Source: Epibacterium ulvae (GTDB lineage: Bacteria > Pseudomonadota > Alphaproteobacteria > Rhodobacterales > Rhodobacteraceae). Taken from it: DNA of 46,318 bases. Positions within the stretch are counted from its first letter, which is position 1; each line of letters starts with the position of its first letter. The stretch covers positions 1 to 46,318 of the forward strand of contig NZ_FMWG01000019.1 in the NCBI RefSeq assembly GCF_900102795.1. Direction: 5' to 3'. Below, one piece after another: positions 16,911 through 26,289 of this stretch. The notes under the pieces were generated by a model, which was given only the letters and a program-made list of their open reading frames with translations, did no database searches and was not told the origin of the DNA. A program made the position numbers and the translations under genes.

Positions 16911-17953
16911 GCGGTGTTCAAATGATTACGGTTGCACAGGATGATGATGGCCAGCGTGTTGATCGCTGGCTGCGGCGCCTGTTTCCCCATGTGAATCAGG
17001 GACGTATTGAAAAGATGTGCCGAAAAGGTGAATTGCGCGTTGATGGCAGCCGTGCAAAGGCCTCGACACGGGTTGAGGCCGGGCAAGTGGTTCGCGTGCC
17101 ACCGTTGTCTGCACAGGATTTGAAACCGGCAGAACCCCGCGAGGTTCGTATTTCAAAGGCAGACGCAGAGATGATCCGAGGCTGTGTCATCTATAAAGAT
17201 GATGCGGTGATCGTGCTGAACAAACCCGCAGGCCTTGCCGTGCAGGGAGGCAGCGGCACCACGAAACACGTTGATGGTCTGGCTGAGGCGCTAAAGTTTG
17301 ACCTTGATGAAAAGCCGCGTCTTGTGCACCGGCTTGATAAAGATACCTCCGGTGTTTTGGTCATGGCGCGGACGCGTTTGGCTGCGCAGGCCTTGACGGC
17401 TGCGTTCCGACATCATGCGACGCGCAAAATTTACTGGGCGCTGGTTGCGGGTGTGCCAACGCCTTACCTTGGCGAAGTGAAATGTGGAATGGTCAAAGCG
17501 GGCGGCCATGGTAAACATGGCGAAGGCGAAAAGATGATCGCTCTTCATTCAGATGATGTTGACCAGACCAAAGGTGCGAAACGTTCACATACGCAATATG
17601 CGACACTTTACCGGGTGGCGAGCCGCGCCGCTTGGGTTGCGATGGAGCCGATCACTGGACGTACACATCAGCTGCGCTTGCACATGTCTGAAATTGGCCA
17701 CCCTATTGCGGGCGATGGTAAATACGGCGGTTCAAGCCAAGAAAACCTTGGCGATGGGTGGGGCGCACAAATCGGTGGTGTGATTTCTAAGAAATTGCAT
17801 CTGCATTGTCGTCGGATGGCCTTTGAGCACCCAACCACAAAGAAAGAACTGTCGATTACGGCGGACCTACCGCCCCATATGGTCGAAAGTTGGGAAACTT
17901 TTGGCTGGAGCGAAGACCTGGCCGCGGAAGATCCCTTTGAAAGCCTGCGCTGA
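16907..17953 (+). CDS. RluA-family 23S rRNA pseudouridine synthase (RluC-like)
   Basis: 348 residues. An N-terminal S4 RNA-binding domain (about 14-75: RVDRWLRRLFPHVNQGRIEK) is followed by the catalytic domain with HRLDKDTSGVLVMA at 141-154; Asp144 is the expected catalytic residue. TGRTHQLRLHMSEIGHPIAG is the second signature. The architecture fits RluC/RluD enzymes that modify 23S rRNA; RluC is preferred by context in related bacteria. It overlaps crcB by 4 bases and the following phosphatase gene by 1 base, so the three form an operon. Confidence 0.92.
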   Translation: MSGVQMITVAQDDDGQRVDRWLRRLFPHVNQGRIEKMCRKGELRVDGSRAKASTRVEAGQVVRVPPLSAQDLKPAEPREVRISKADAEMIRGCVIYKDDAVIVLNKPAGLAVQGGSGTTKHVDGLAEALKFDLDEKPRLVHRLDKDTSGVLVMARTRLAAQALTAAFRHHATRKIYWALVAGVPTPYLGEVKCGMVKAGGHGKHGEGEKMIALHSDDVDQTKGAKRSHTQYATLYRVASRAAWVAMEPITGRTHQLRLHMSEIGHPIAGDGKYGGSSQENLGDGWGAQIGGVISKKLHLHCRRMAFEHPTTKKELSITADLPPHMVESWETFGWSEDLAAEDPFESLR

Positions 17954-18621
17954 TGGACACAGATCTAAGGTTGGTTCTGTTTGATGTGGATGGCACCCTA
18001 GTTGACAGCCAAGCAGCAATCGTTGGTGCCATGACGGATGCGTTCCGGGGGCAAGGGCTTGCGGTTCCGTCACGGAGCGACATCCTCTCCATTGTTGGTC
18101 TTTCGTTGCCGATCGCATGCCAGCGGCTTGCCCCAACGCAAGGCGACAATGTGATTGCCGCGTTGGTGGAAGGTTACAAAAAATCATACATGACAACACG
18201 TCAGATAGAGGGCGCGGCGCATTCACCCCTCTTTGAAGGTGCGCGTGAGATGCTTGAAGTTCTCCACACGGTTCCTGAATATCTGCTGGGTGTTGCAACC
18301 GGTAAATCTCAGCGTGGGCTTGATACGCTGATCGACGCGCATAACCTTTCCTGTTTCGTGACACGACAGGTTGCTGATCATCATCCGTCTAAACCGCATC
18401 CGTCAATGGTTCAAACGGCTCTTGCTGAAACTGGCGTGCGTGCCGAACACTGTGTGATGATTGGTGATACATCTTATGACATGGACATGGGCCGTGCGGC
18501 TGGGGTGACGACGATTGCGGTTAGCTGGGGATATCACCCTCTAGAGCAATTGCGTGCGGATCATGTGATCCATGAATTTACCGAACTTGCCCCGTTGCTT
18601 CGTAGCATCTGGAAGGACTGA
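17953..18621 (+). CDS. HAD-family phosphatase (phosphoglycolate phosphatase-like)
   Basis: 222 residues. Motif I is FDVDGTLVDS (Asp nucleophile and acid/base pair), motif III is K in SKPHPSM, and motif IV is IGDTSYDMDMG. The cap insertion follows motif I, the subfamily IA layout of Gph and similar enzymes. The substrate is not determinable from sequence. The start overlaps the previous stop (TGATG), and the next gene begins 5 bases after. Confidence 0.88.
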   Translation: MDTDLRLVLFDVDGTLVDSQAAIVGAMTDAFRGQGLAVPSRSDILSIVGLSLPIACQRLAPTQGDNVIAALVEGYKKSYMTTRQIEGAAHSPLFEGAREMLEVLHTVPEYLLGVATGKSQRGLDTLIDAHNLSCFVTRQVADHHPSKPHPSMVQTALAETGVRAEHCVMIGDTSYDMDMGRAAGVTTIAVSWGYHPLEQLRADHVIHEFTELAPLLRSIWKD

Positions 18622-18626
18622 TTAAT

Positions 18627-19337
18627 ATGGCTGAGTGGAAGCAAAAGCGATTTTGGACTACAGTATCCGTTGAAGGAGAGGCGGACGGGTTCTCGATCCT
18701 GCTTGACGGTCGCCGGGTGAAAACTCCGGCTAAAGCCTCACTGCAAGTGCCCAGTCAACGTATGGCTGAACTGATCGCCGCGGAGTGGGAGGCACAAGAG
18801 GAGGTCGTAAATCCAAACTTGATGCCCAACACGCGGTCTGCAAATGCTGCGATCGACAAAGTCGCAATTCAGCACACCGAAGTCGCTGATATGTTGGCGG
18901 GATATGGCGATTCGGATTTGCTATGCTATCGGGCTGATTCCCCGGCTGAGCTGGTAGAACGCCAGGCGGCGGCTTGGGATCCCGCATTACATTGGGCTGC
19001 GGATGTACTGGGAGCCCGATTGGAGCCAAGAGCTGGCGTTTTGCATGTTCCTCAGGATCCAGAGGCGTTGAATATATTGAGTAAACGCACTCATGCTTTC
19101 AATAATTTTGAACTGGCAGCGTTTCACGATCTGGTTTCATTGTCCGGCTCGCTTGTTCTTGGCTTTGCAGCTGCCCTTGATTGGCAGCCTGTAGATGACG
19201 TCTGGTCTATGTCGCGAATTGATGAAAACTGGCAGGAAGAACAGTGGGGTGTGGATGAAGAAGCTGCTGAAACCGTTGCATTGAAAAAAGCGGATTTTCT
19301 TCATGCTAAATGCTTTTTTGATGCATGTTCTGATTGA
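18627..19337 (+). CDS. ATP12-family F1-ATPase assembly chaperone
   Basis: 236 residues. RFWTTVSVEGEADGFSILLD, GRRVKTPAKASL and AAEWEAQEEVVNPNLMPNTR match ATP12, which in mitochondria binds F1 alpha subunits before assembly. DLLCYRADSPAELVERQAAA is another conserved block. The family is typical of alphaproteobacteria and mitochondria, which supports the taxonomic placement. It is last in the crcB-rluC-gph-atp12 run. Confidence 0.93.
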   Translation: MAEWKQKRFWTTVSVEGEADGFSILLDGRRVKTPAKASLQVPSQRMAELIAAEWEAQEEVVNPNLMPNTRSANAAIDKVAIQHTEVADMLAGYGDSDLLCYRADSPAELVERQAAAWDPALHWAADVLGARLEPRAGVLHVPQDPEALNILSKRTHAFNNFELAAFHDLVSLSGSLVLGFAAALDWQPVDDVWSMSRIDENWQEEQWGVDEEAAETVALKKADFLHAKCFFDACSD

Positions 19338-19570
19338 TGGATGTGCCTGAATCACACGTAAATCTGCCCTGCAGCTGCATAACTTTTCGTCAAACCATCG
19401 GTCTTTTGTCGAAAGGGCCATCGAAAATGCTGATCATGCACTTGACGTTTGTTGATGAATGATCACAAACTTGATGAGAATATCAGGAAACTGAAAATTC
19501 AAAAAGTTTCTGGCAGCAAATGCCAGGGATCAAACCGCCAAACTGGGCGGAAAATCAGGAAGAGGTAAAC
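19338..19570 (+). promoter_or_regulatory. aapJ upstream region with two small hairpins
   Basis: 233 bases without a gene. A perfect stem ctggca/tgccag (19510-19526) and ccgcc/ggcgg (about 19535-19550) lie in the leader, then aggaagaggtaaac as ribosome binding site. A promoter is expected because this begins the aap operon, and TTGACG occurs at about 19443, but no matching -10 is convincing. No terminator for the preceding gene is obvious. Confidence 0.35.
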
Positions 19571-20590
19571 ATGAATAAATCCGTATTCTTGGGCGCGATG
19601 GCTTTTGCTGGTCTCGCGGCAGGTGTAGCATCCGCTGGCACGCTGGACGATGTTAAGTCTCGCGGCACGCTGAACTGCGGTGTTACAACTGGTGTGGTCG
19701 GCTTCTCGGCGCCTAACGCAGAGGGCGTTTGGGAAGGCTTCGACGTTGACGTATGTCGTGCTGTAGCTGCGGCTGTCCTGGGCGATTCCACAGCGGTAGA
19801 ATTCGTTCCAACCACACCAAAAACACGCTTCACCGCGCTGTCTGCTGGTGAAATTGACATGCTGTCGCGTGTTACCACTTGGACCCTGTCGCGTGACGCG
19901 GACCTTAAGTTCACCTTCGTTGGTGTGAACTACTACGATGGTCAAGGCTTTATGGTTCCTAAAGAGCTGGGTGTTTCATCTGCAAAAGAGCTGGATGGCG
20001 CAACTGTTTGTATCCAAACAGGTACCACAACCGAGCTGAATCTGGCGGACTTCTTCCGTACCAACAACATCAGCTACGAGCCCGTGCCAATTGAAACCGT
20101 TGCTGAAGCACAGCAGCAGTATCTTGCGGGTGCATGTGATGTTTTCACAACCGACGCATCACAGCTGGCATCTACACGCGCTACTTTTGAAACGCCTGCG
20201 GATCACGTGATCCTGAGCGACATTATTTCAAAAGAGCCTCTGGGCCCAACCGTACGTCACGGTGATGATGAGTGGGCAGATGTTGTTCGCTGGTCTTACA
20301 ACACAATGGTTGCGGCAGAAGAGCTGGGTATTACTTCGGCCAATGTTGGTACTATGTCAGCTTCTGCGACTGATAACCCTGAAATCAACCGTCTGCTGGG
20401 TCATGAAGGCAACATGGGCGAAATGCTGGGGCTGGACCCGCAGTGGGCAGCTCGTATCCTCTCAGCAGTTGGTAACTACGGCGAGAGCTTTGAGCGTAAC
20501 CTTGGTGGTCAGTCTGCAATTGGTCTAGCGCGCGGTCTGAACGCGCTGTGGACCGAAGGTGGTCTGCAGTACTCTCCGCCAGTACGCTAA
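19571..20590 (+). CDS. aapJ: General L-amino acid ABC transporter, periplasmic binding protein AapJ
   Basis: 339 residues. Signal peptide 1-22 (MNKSVFLGAMAFAGLAAGVA then SA, Ala-Ser-Ala-like cleavage). The mature part starts GTLDDVKSRGTLNCGVTTGV and contains GFSAPNAEGVWEGFDVDVCR, typical of the AapJ/BztA solute-binding proteins. It captures amino acids in the periplasm for AapQMP. The ATG at 19571 is supported by the signal peptide and gaagagg upstream. A hairpin separates it from aapQ, as expected when the binding protein is made in excess. Confidence 0.95.
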   Translation: MNKSVFLGAMAFAGLAAGVASAGTLDDVKSRGTLNCGVTTGVVGFSAPNAEGVWEGFDVDVCRAVAAAVLGDSTAVEFVPTTPKTRFTALSAGEIDMLSRVTTWTLSRDADLKFTFVGVNYYDGQGFMVPKELGVSSAKELDGATVCIQTGTTTELNLADFFRTNNISYEPVPIETVAEAQQQYLAGACDVFTTDASQLASTRATFETPADHVILSDIISKEPLGPTVRHGDDEWADVVRWSYNTMVAAEELGITSANVGTMSASATDNPEINRLLGHEGNMGEMLGLDPQWAARILSAVGNYGESFERNLGGQSAIGLARGLNALWTEGGLQYSPPVR

Positions 20591-20606
20591 TATCACTATG
20601 AAATGG

Positions 20607-20649
20607 GGCGTGGGCATCTGTCCACGCCTCAACTTGTTCTACTGAACAA
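20607..20649 (+). promoter_or_regulatory. Intercistronic hairpins between aapJ and aapQ
   Basis: A 7-bp GC stem (ggcgtgg/ccacgcc, 8-base loop, 20607-20628) is followed by a 6-bp stem (ttgttc/gaacaa, 20634-20649). Such hairpins often protect the binding-protein transcript and reduce read-through to the permease genes. Confidence 0.55.
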
Positions 20650-20714
20650 ACATTCGATCACGCGATCTACGCGAATAAACAAATAATATATGATCGAAAG
20701 ACGGGATCTCTCTA

Positions 20715-21983
20715 ATGTCTACACTTACCGACCCTCCGAAGGAGTCGTTTCGGCTGTCTATGCTGATATACGACACTCGGTATCGCTCGGCGACGATTCA
20801 GGCTGTTGCCTTAATCGCATTGATGCTGGGTGCCGCTTGGCTTATCAACAACACTCTGGCCAACCTGAATACGCTGGGTAAAACCATTTCGCTGTCGTAT
20901 TTTACCGAAACAGCGAGTTATGATATCAACCAACGCCTGCTGGATTACGATAGTCAGGATACGCATTTGCGTGCAGCCTTTATTGGCCTTCTGAATACGC
21001 TATTGGTCGCAGTTATGGGCTGTATTACGGCGACTGTCGTCGGCGTTCTTGTTGGTGTGCTGCGTCTCTCTAAGAACTGGATCGTCGCAAAGGTTATGAC
21101 GGTCTATGTGGAAATGTTCCGCAATGTTCCGGTTCTTTTGTGGATCGTTCTTGCAATGGCTGTCTTAATCGAGAGTTTACCGAGCCCACGTGCGTTCCGG
21201 GGTGAAAATCCCGAAGCAACCATGAGCCTGTTTGATTCTGTCGCGATCACCAACCGCGGTATTTATATTCCGGAAGCTCTGTTCTCAAACTCACTCGGCA
21301 ATCTCTCTCTCTTTGGAGAGAGCAGCATGCGCTTTGATGTGTCTTTGGACCTTATCGCTATTCTGGTTGTTCTGATCGCGGGTTTCTTTGTCAGTTCAAA
21401 GATCCGACAACGCGCAGATCGCATTCAAGAAGAAACTGGTGATCGTCCTGTTGTCTGGTGGCAGCGCCTTGCTGTTGTCCTTGTGCCATTTGTGATCGTC
21501 TTGGCTGTTCTTGGTTTCCACCTTGGTTATCCTGAATTGAAAGGTTTCAACTTTAAAGGTGGAACCCATATGCGCAATTCGTTGATTGCTCTGTGGTTGG
21601 CTTTGTCGCTGTATACTGCGGCCTTTATCGCAGAGATCGTGCGTGCAGGTATCCTGGCTGTAAGCCATGGCCAAACCGAAGCTGCAGGTGCACTGGGTAT
21701 GCGATCCAGCCGCATCATGAGCCTAGTCGTTCTGCCGCAGGCATTGCGTGTCATCATCCCGCCGATGATTTCAAATTATCTCAACCTGACAAAGAACTCA
21801 TCTCTTGCGATCGCTGTCGGTTATATGGATATCACCGGTACACTTGGCGGTATCACTATGAACCAGACCGGACGAGAGCTGGAATGCGTGGTTCTCTTGA
21901 TGGCTGCTTACTTGGTTATTTCCCTGAGCATCTCACTAGCGATGAACTGGTACAACAACCGCGTTAAATTGGTGGAGCGGTAA
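20715..21983 (+). CDS. aapQ: L-amino acid ABC transporter permease AapQ
   Basis: 422 residues with about eight membrane segments. FIGLLNTLLVAVMGCITATV begins the transporter domain, EMFRNVPVLLWIVLAMAV is the conserved early block, and the EAA coupling loop reads SHGQTEAAGALGMRSSRIMS. The long insertion between the first and later helices is characteristic of AapQ/BztB. It pairs with AapM; aapM starts 2 bases after its stop. Confidence 0.95.
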   Translation: MSTLTDPPKESFRLSMLIYDTRYRSATIQAVALIALMLGAAWLINNTLANLNTLGKTISLSYFTETASYDINQRLLDYDSQDTHLRAAFIGLLNTLLVAVMGCITATVVGVLVGVLRLSKNWIVAKVMTVYVEMFRNVPVLLWIVLAMAVLIESLPSPRAFRGENPEATMSLFDSVAITNRGIYIPEALFSNSLGNLSLFGESSMRFDVSLDLIAILVVLIAGFFVSSKIRQRADRIQEETGDRPVVWWQRLAVVLVPFVIVLAVLGFHLGYPELKGFNFKGGTHMRNSLIALWLALSLYTAAFIAEIVRAGILAVSHGQTEAAGALGMRSSRIMSLVVLPQALRVIIPPMISNYLNLTKNSSLAIAVGYMDITGTLGGITMNQTGRELECVVLLMAAYLVISLSISLAMNWYNNRVKLVER

Positions 21984-21985
21984 AT

Positions 21986-23293
21986 ATGAGCGATACATCT
22001 TATGTCCGCACAGAAATGCTGGAACAGCGTGAACCGCCTGCCTCTACCGTTGGGGTGATTGGTTGGGCACGTGCGAATCTCTTTTCCAGTGCCTTAAACT
22101 CGGTATTGACGCTGGTTGCGTTGGGCTTTGTTGCCTATATCTTGTCAGCTTTGATCCCTTGGACGTTCCAGTCCGTCTGGAATGCAGAATCACTGAGCGA
22201 ATGCCGTGAAATCATGATCGCGACATGGGGCAGCACGCACGGACACGCCTGCTGGGCCGTAATCAATGATCGTTGGCTGCAGATGCTCTACGGGTTTTAT
22301 CCAAGCCATTTGTACTGGCGGGTGAATCTGGCGCTTGTTTTGACTTTGGCTGCTTTGGCGCCTGTTCTGTTCTCAGAAAAGTCGCCGCGCCAGATGATCT
22401 ATCTGACGCTTGCCTACCCATTCATCATGCCCTGGCTGATGTGGGGCGGTAGCATATGGAACCCAATCTCAGCGGCAGTTGGTTTTGCCATTGTCTTCTT
22501 TGGAACGCGTCATCTGACTGCGATGACTGGATCACTGATTGCGATCATCGCATCTGTGATTGCGGCGTTGTTGTGGTGGATGGCCATTTCTGCTCCGGTT
22601 GTTGCAGGGCTTTCCAGTGTGATCCCAATCGGTATTGAAACCGTTCAGTCTCGTGAGTTTGGTGGCTTTATGCTGGCCTTGCTGCTTGGAATTGTGGCGA
22701 TTGGTGTTTCGTTGCCAATTGGCATTCTGCTTGCGCTTGGGCGTCAGTCGGATCTGATGATTGTTAAGGCGATCTGTGTGGGCTTTATCGAATTCATCCG
22801 TGGCGTGCCACTGATCACCTTGCTGTTCGTTGCTTCATTGCTGCTGAATGTCTTCCTGCCACCTGGTACGAACTTTGACATTATTCTGCGCGTTATGATC
22901 ATGATGACCCTCTTCTCAGCGGCTTATATGGCCGAGGTGATCCGGGGTGGTCTGGCTGCATTGCCAAAAGGCCAATATGAGGGAGCAGACTCTCTTGGAT
23001 TGAACTATTGGCAGGCACAACGTCTGATCATCATGCCGCAAGCGCTGAAGATCTCGATCCCGGGCATCGTATCGACCTTTATCGGTATCTTTAAAGATAC
23101 CACTCTGGTGTCGATTATTGGTCTGCTTGATGTGATCGGCTTCTCGACTGCAATTCGTGCGGATGCAAACTGGAATGGTATTTACTGGGAACTCTTTGCA
23201 TTTATTGCTGTACTGTTCTTCGTCGTCTGCTTTTCCATGTCCCGCTATTCCATGTACCTGGAGCGCAAGCTTCAGACTGGCCATAAACGCTAG
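21986..23293 (+). CDS. aapM: L-amino acid ABC transporter permease AapM
   Basis: 435 residues with several membrane segments. The C-terminal half carries the permease domain: GVSLPIGILLALGRQSDLMI, EFIRGVPLITLLFVASLLLN and the EAA loop LPKGQYEGADSLGLNYWQAQ. The N-terminal half has extra helices, as in AapM/BztC. It forms the inner-membrane pore with AapQ. Confidence 0.95.
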   Translation: MSDTSYVRTEMLEQREPPASTVGVIGWARANLFSSALNSVLTLVALGFVAYILSALIPWTFQSVWNAESLSECREIMIATWGSTHGHACWAVINDRWLQMLYGFYPSHLYWRVNLALVLTLAALAPVLFSEKSPRQMIYLTLAYPFIMPWLMWGGSIWNPISAAVGFAIVFFGTRHLTAMTGSLIAIIASVIAALLWWMAISAPVVAGLSSVIPIGIETVQSREFGGFMLALLLGIVAIGVSLPIGILLALGRQSDLMIVKAICVGFIEFIRGVPLITLLFVASLLLNVFLPPGTNFDIILRVMIMMTLFSAAYMAEVIRGGLAALPKGQYEGADSLGLNYWQAQRLIIMPQALKISIPGIVSTFIGIFKDTTLVSIIGLLDVIGFSTAIRADANWNGIYWELFAFIAVLFFVVCFSMSRYSMYLERKLQTGHKR

Positions 23294-23305
23294 GAGATCA
23301 CAATT

Positions 23306-24097
23306 ATGTCTGATCTTATCTCTGACCGTAATATCGACCGCTCAAAACTTCAGGTTTCTGATGAAGTGGCGATCCAAATCACCAACATGAACAAGTGGTA
23401 TGGACAGTTCCACGTTCTGCGCGACATCAACCTGACCGTGAATCGCGGTGAGCGTATCGTGATTGCCGGACCTTCGGGTTCTGGTAAATCCACCATGATC
23501 CGCTGCATCAACCGTCTGGAAGAGCACCAGCAGGGCCAGATCATTGTGGATGGCACTGAATTGACGTCGGATCTGAAAAATATCGACAAGATCCGTTCGG
23601 AAGTTGGCATGTGCTTTCAGCACTTTAACCTGTTCCCGCATCTGACGATTCTGGAGAACTGCACACTGGCTCCGATCTGGGTTCGCAAAACACCTAAGAA
23701 AGAAGCCATTGAGACCGCGATGCATTTCCTGGAAAAGGTGAAAATTCCAGACCAAGCGCATAAATACCCCGGTCAGCTTTCAGGCGGGCAGCAGCAACGT
23801 GTGGCGATTGCACGCTCTCTGTGCATGAAACCCCGTATCATGCTGTTTGATGAACCCACCTCGGCGCTGGATCCTGAGATGATCAAAGAGGTGTTGGACA
23901 CCATGATCGAGCTCGCGGAAGAGGGCATGACCATGCTTTGCGTGACGCATGAGATGGGTTTTGCCCGTCAGGTTGCAAACCGCGTGATCTTTATGGCCGA
24001 TGGCCAAATTGTTGAACAAAACGAACCCGAAGAGTTCTTCAACAATCCAAAGTCAGAACGGACACAGCAGTTCCTGAGCCAGATCTTGGGTCACTGA
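23306..24097 (+). CDS. aapP: L-amino acid ABC transporter ATP-binding protein AapP
   Basis: 263 residues. Walker [11 protein letters not shown]-loop [15 protein letters not shown], signature [15 protein letters not shown], Walker [13 protein letters not shown] and H-loop [10 protein letters not shown] are all intact. An extra N-terminal 30 residues precede the ABC domain. It energises AapQM on the cytoplasmic face and is the last gene of the operon. Confidence 0.96.
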   Translation: MSDLISDRNIDRSKLQVSDEVAIQITNMNKWYGQFHVLRDINLTVNRGERIVIAGPSGSGKSTMIRCINRLEEHQQGQIIVDGTELTSDLKNIDKIRSEVGMCFQHFNLFPHLTILENCTLAPIWVRKTPKKEAIETAMHFLEKVKIPDQAHKYPGQLSGGQQQRVAIARSLCMKPRIMLFDEPTSALDPEMIKEVLDTMIELAEEGMTMLCVTHEMGFARQVANRVIFMADGQIVEQNEPEEFFNNPKSERTQQFLSQILGH

Positions 24098-24118
24098 TCC
24101 AAGTTTCTGTAGCTAAAA

Positions 24119-24158
24119 CAAAAAAGGCTCCAAGAGGATATCTTGGGGCCTTTTTCTT
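24119..24158 (+). terminator. Terminator after aapP
   Basis: A stem of about 12 bp with one mismatch (aaggc-t-ccaaga / tcttgg-g-gcctt) is followed by tttctttgg. An A run precedes it, so it could also serve the convergent sixA-like gene. Confidence 0.83.
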
Positions 24159-24174
24159 TGGAGTATTGGGTTTT

Positions 24175-24690
24175 TTATGCAGCTAAATCTGGGCTGGCGC
24201 CCAATAGTTCGCGAGGGACTGCAAAATCTCTGACGATCCCGCTACCCCATGTTAACTCACTCCAACTCTCAATTGGGAAATCAGCAACAAGTGTTGCACC
24301 TGTGGGATAGTCTTCAAATCGAGAATGATCTGGTGGAAAGGATACGATTTGATGGGCAAAGGACGCGATACCCGGATTATGCCCTAAGATCAGTGTACGC
24401 GGAGTTTCAGCTTCTTTCAGTACTTGAAACATTACTTCTGCACTAGCGTGATACAGGCGTTCGAGATAGATGCTTGAGGTCTCCAGCTGCATCAGTTGAT
24501 ATGTTTCGCGCGTGCGTTGGGAGGAGGATGAGATCACTTGAGTCGGATGATAGTCATATTCTTTGATCCAGTTCCCAAGTGCCTTTGCAGCCAACTGGCC
24601 ACGTTCGTTCAAAGGACGGGAATGATCGCTGGGCGCATCTGAATTCCAGCAAGATTTGGCATGGCGGGTTAGAATTAACGTGCATGTCAT
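24175..24690 (-). CDS. SixA-type histidine phosphatase
   Basis: 171 residues. The N-terminal TRHAKS box (catalytic His10 in an R-H motif) and the later LILGHNPGI box (second His) mark the histidine phosphatase superfamily in the short SixA-like form. SixA removes phosphate from phosphohistidine of the phosphotransferase system in E. coli; the substrate here is unknown. It is convergent with aapP, with the shared terminator region between them. Confidence 0.85.
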   Translation of the reverse strand: MTCTLILTRHAKSCWNSDAPSDHSRPLNERGQLAAKALGNWIKEYDYHPTQVISSSSQRTRETYQLMQLETSSIYLERLYHASAEVMFQVLKEAETPRTLILGHNPGIASFAHQIVSFPPDHSRFEDYPTGATLVADFPIESWSELTWGSGIVRDFAVPRELLGASPDLAA

Positions 24691-25294
24691 GGTTTAAAGT
24701 ATCTCATCTGGTGGGCCGATTGCGAAGGATTTTAAGTACACGATGAACGTTGGAAGCGCCGAGATTAACGACTTGCGCCAACGCCGTTTTCCTTGTGATG
24801 GCTTTGCTCGCCTTTACAGACTGACATTGCAAGGCAATATTTGTCAATCACAGGTTGTATTTTGAATTCGTTAAAATTCTCTATGAGACTACTTTTTAAC
24901 GTCTTTCTAAAATCAGCTTGATCATGGCTAACCTTATAGTGGCGTAATTTGGTACTAGGATGGTTGCGGCCATATGCGGAGAGTAGCCTTCTCTGCAAAG
25001 TTAATAAGCATGAGAGGGTTTGGAAAATGTCAGAACGTGCAATCGGTTTCCGCTCTGAGGTAGCTCCATAAGCCTGTGCAGATTTGCTTTGCAGAGTGTG
25101 AAATCTATGTGCAATCGACATCACACGCGTTGCAGCCGGTTGTGGAACCAGACCAACGCGTATTTCCAATCCAAATATAGCACTGAGCATCTGCATAGAA
25201 ATCCCTTAGGACCGTATGCTTAGCGTAGCAGGTTCTAGTTATTTTCCAAAATCAAATTCTTGAACCTGCTTGGGTGTGGGCAGATACGTTCGAA
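24691..25294. other. 604-base interval between sixA-like gene and argB
   Basis: It appears AT-richer than its surroundings. Its only long frame is the uncertain minus-strand ORF listed separately (24765-25196). No repeats, tRNA or clear terminator were found. Confidence 0.5.
24765..25196 (-). CDS. Hypothetical protein, uncertain
   Basis: 143 residues with no recognised motif, no signal peptide and no membrane helix. The composition is basic (many Lys, Arg, His, Ser). The ATG is preceded by taaggga at a workable distance on the minus strand, and no competing frame is better. It could be a real orphan or a chance frame. Confidence 0.3.
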   Translation of the reverse strand: MQMLSAIFGLEIRVGLVPQPAATRVMSIAHRFHTLQSKSAQAYGATSERKPIARSDIFQTLSCLLTLQRRLLSAYGRNHPSTKLRHYKVSHDQADFRKTLKSSLIENFNEFKIQPVIDKYCLAMSVCKGEQSHHKENGVGASR

Positions 25295-26155
25295 CTAAGC
25301 GCGTATCATTGATCCTGCACCTTGATCTGTGAAAAGTTCCAAGAGAACTGCATTTTTCACGCGACCATCAACAATGGTACACGCACGAACACCGTTGCGA
25401 ACTGCTTCAAGCGCTGTTTCAGTTTTGGGGATCATGCCACCTGCAATAGTGCCGCTTTGTGTCATGGCTTCGACATCTACCGCTTTTAGCTCAGTGACAA
25501 CTTCACCGGTATCATCTTTGACGCCTGCAACATCCGTAAGCAGCAGCAAACGATCCGCGTTCAGGGATTGTGCGATTGCACCTGCCGCTGTGTCGCCATT
25601 GATGTTAAAGGTCTCGCCTTCGCGCCCTGCACCAATTGGCGCGATAACCGGGATCATATCTTTTTCAAAGAGGTTATGAAGTACGGCTGGATCCATGTTT
25701 GTGGGTGATCCGACAAAACCCAGCTCTGCATTCGCAGACTCGCAGATTATGAGGTTTGCATCCTTGCCTGATAGGCCAACCGCCATCCCACCCTGGCGGT
25801 TTAAGGCCTGAACAATGCGCTTGTTTACGACGCCAGACAGCACCATTTCCACAACTTCCATGGTTGCCTGATCGGTGACGCGTTTTCCGTTTACAAAGCT
25901 GCTTTTGATCTGAAGCTTATCCAGCATGGCATTGATCATCGGACCACCACCATGCACGATAACAGGGTTGACGCCAACTTGGCGCATCAGCACGATGTCG
26001 CGTGCAAAGTTGTCCATCGCCTCGTCGCTGCCCATTGCATGACCGCCAAGCTTGATCACGACAATCGCACCGTCATAGCGTTGTAGATATGGCAGAGCGC
26101 TTGAAAGCGTCTCAGCGGTTGCAATCCAATCTCGATCCATTGTCTGTTTCTTCAT
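25295..26155 (-). CDS. argB: Acetylglutamate kinase
   Basis: 286 residues. It phosphorylates N-acetylglutamate, the second step of arginine synthesis. [10 protein letters not shown] (phosphate-binding), [19 protein letters not shown] and [16 protein letters not shown] are conserved, as is [14 protein letters not shown] near the end. The ATG giving [20 protein letters not shown] is chosen from family length; the open frame reaches 32 codons further without similarity. It is divergent from the dehydrogenase gene, with about 135 bases between starts. Confidence 0.95.
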   Translation of the reverse strand: MKKQTMDRDWIATAETLSSALPYLQRYDGAIVVIKLGGHAMGSDEAMDNFARDIVLMRQVGVNPVIVHGGGPMINAMLDKLQIKSSFVNGKRVTDQATMEVVEMVLSGVVNKRIVQALNRQGGMAVGLSGKDANLIICESANAELGFVGSPTNMDPAVLHNLFEKDMIPVIAPIGAGREGETFNINGDTAAGAIAQSLNADRLLLLTDVAGVKDDTGEVVTELKAVDVEAMTQSGTIAGGMIPKTETALEAVRNGVRACTIVDGRVKNAVLLELFTDQGAGSMIRA

Positions 26156-26289
26156 TGCTGCATCATCCCTTTGAACGATGTGTTTAGGGCCTTCTGGCAG
26201 CTGTGCCAAGGGGCAGGGACTGCGTATTCCCATTGCGATGGGTTCTAGCACTGCTAGGGTGCGATCAAAGCATGCTGGATGGAGCGGTT

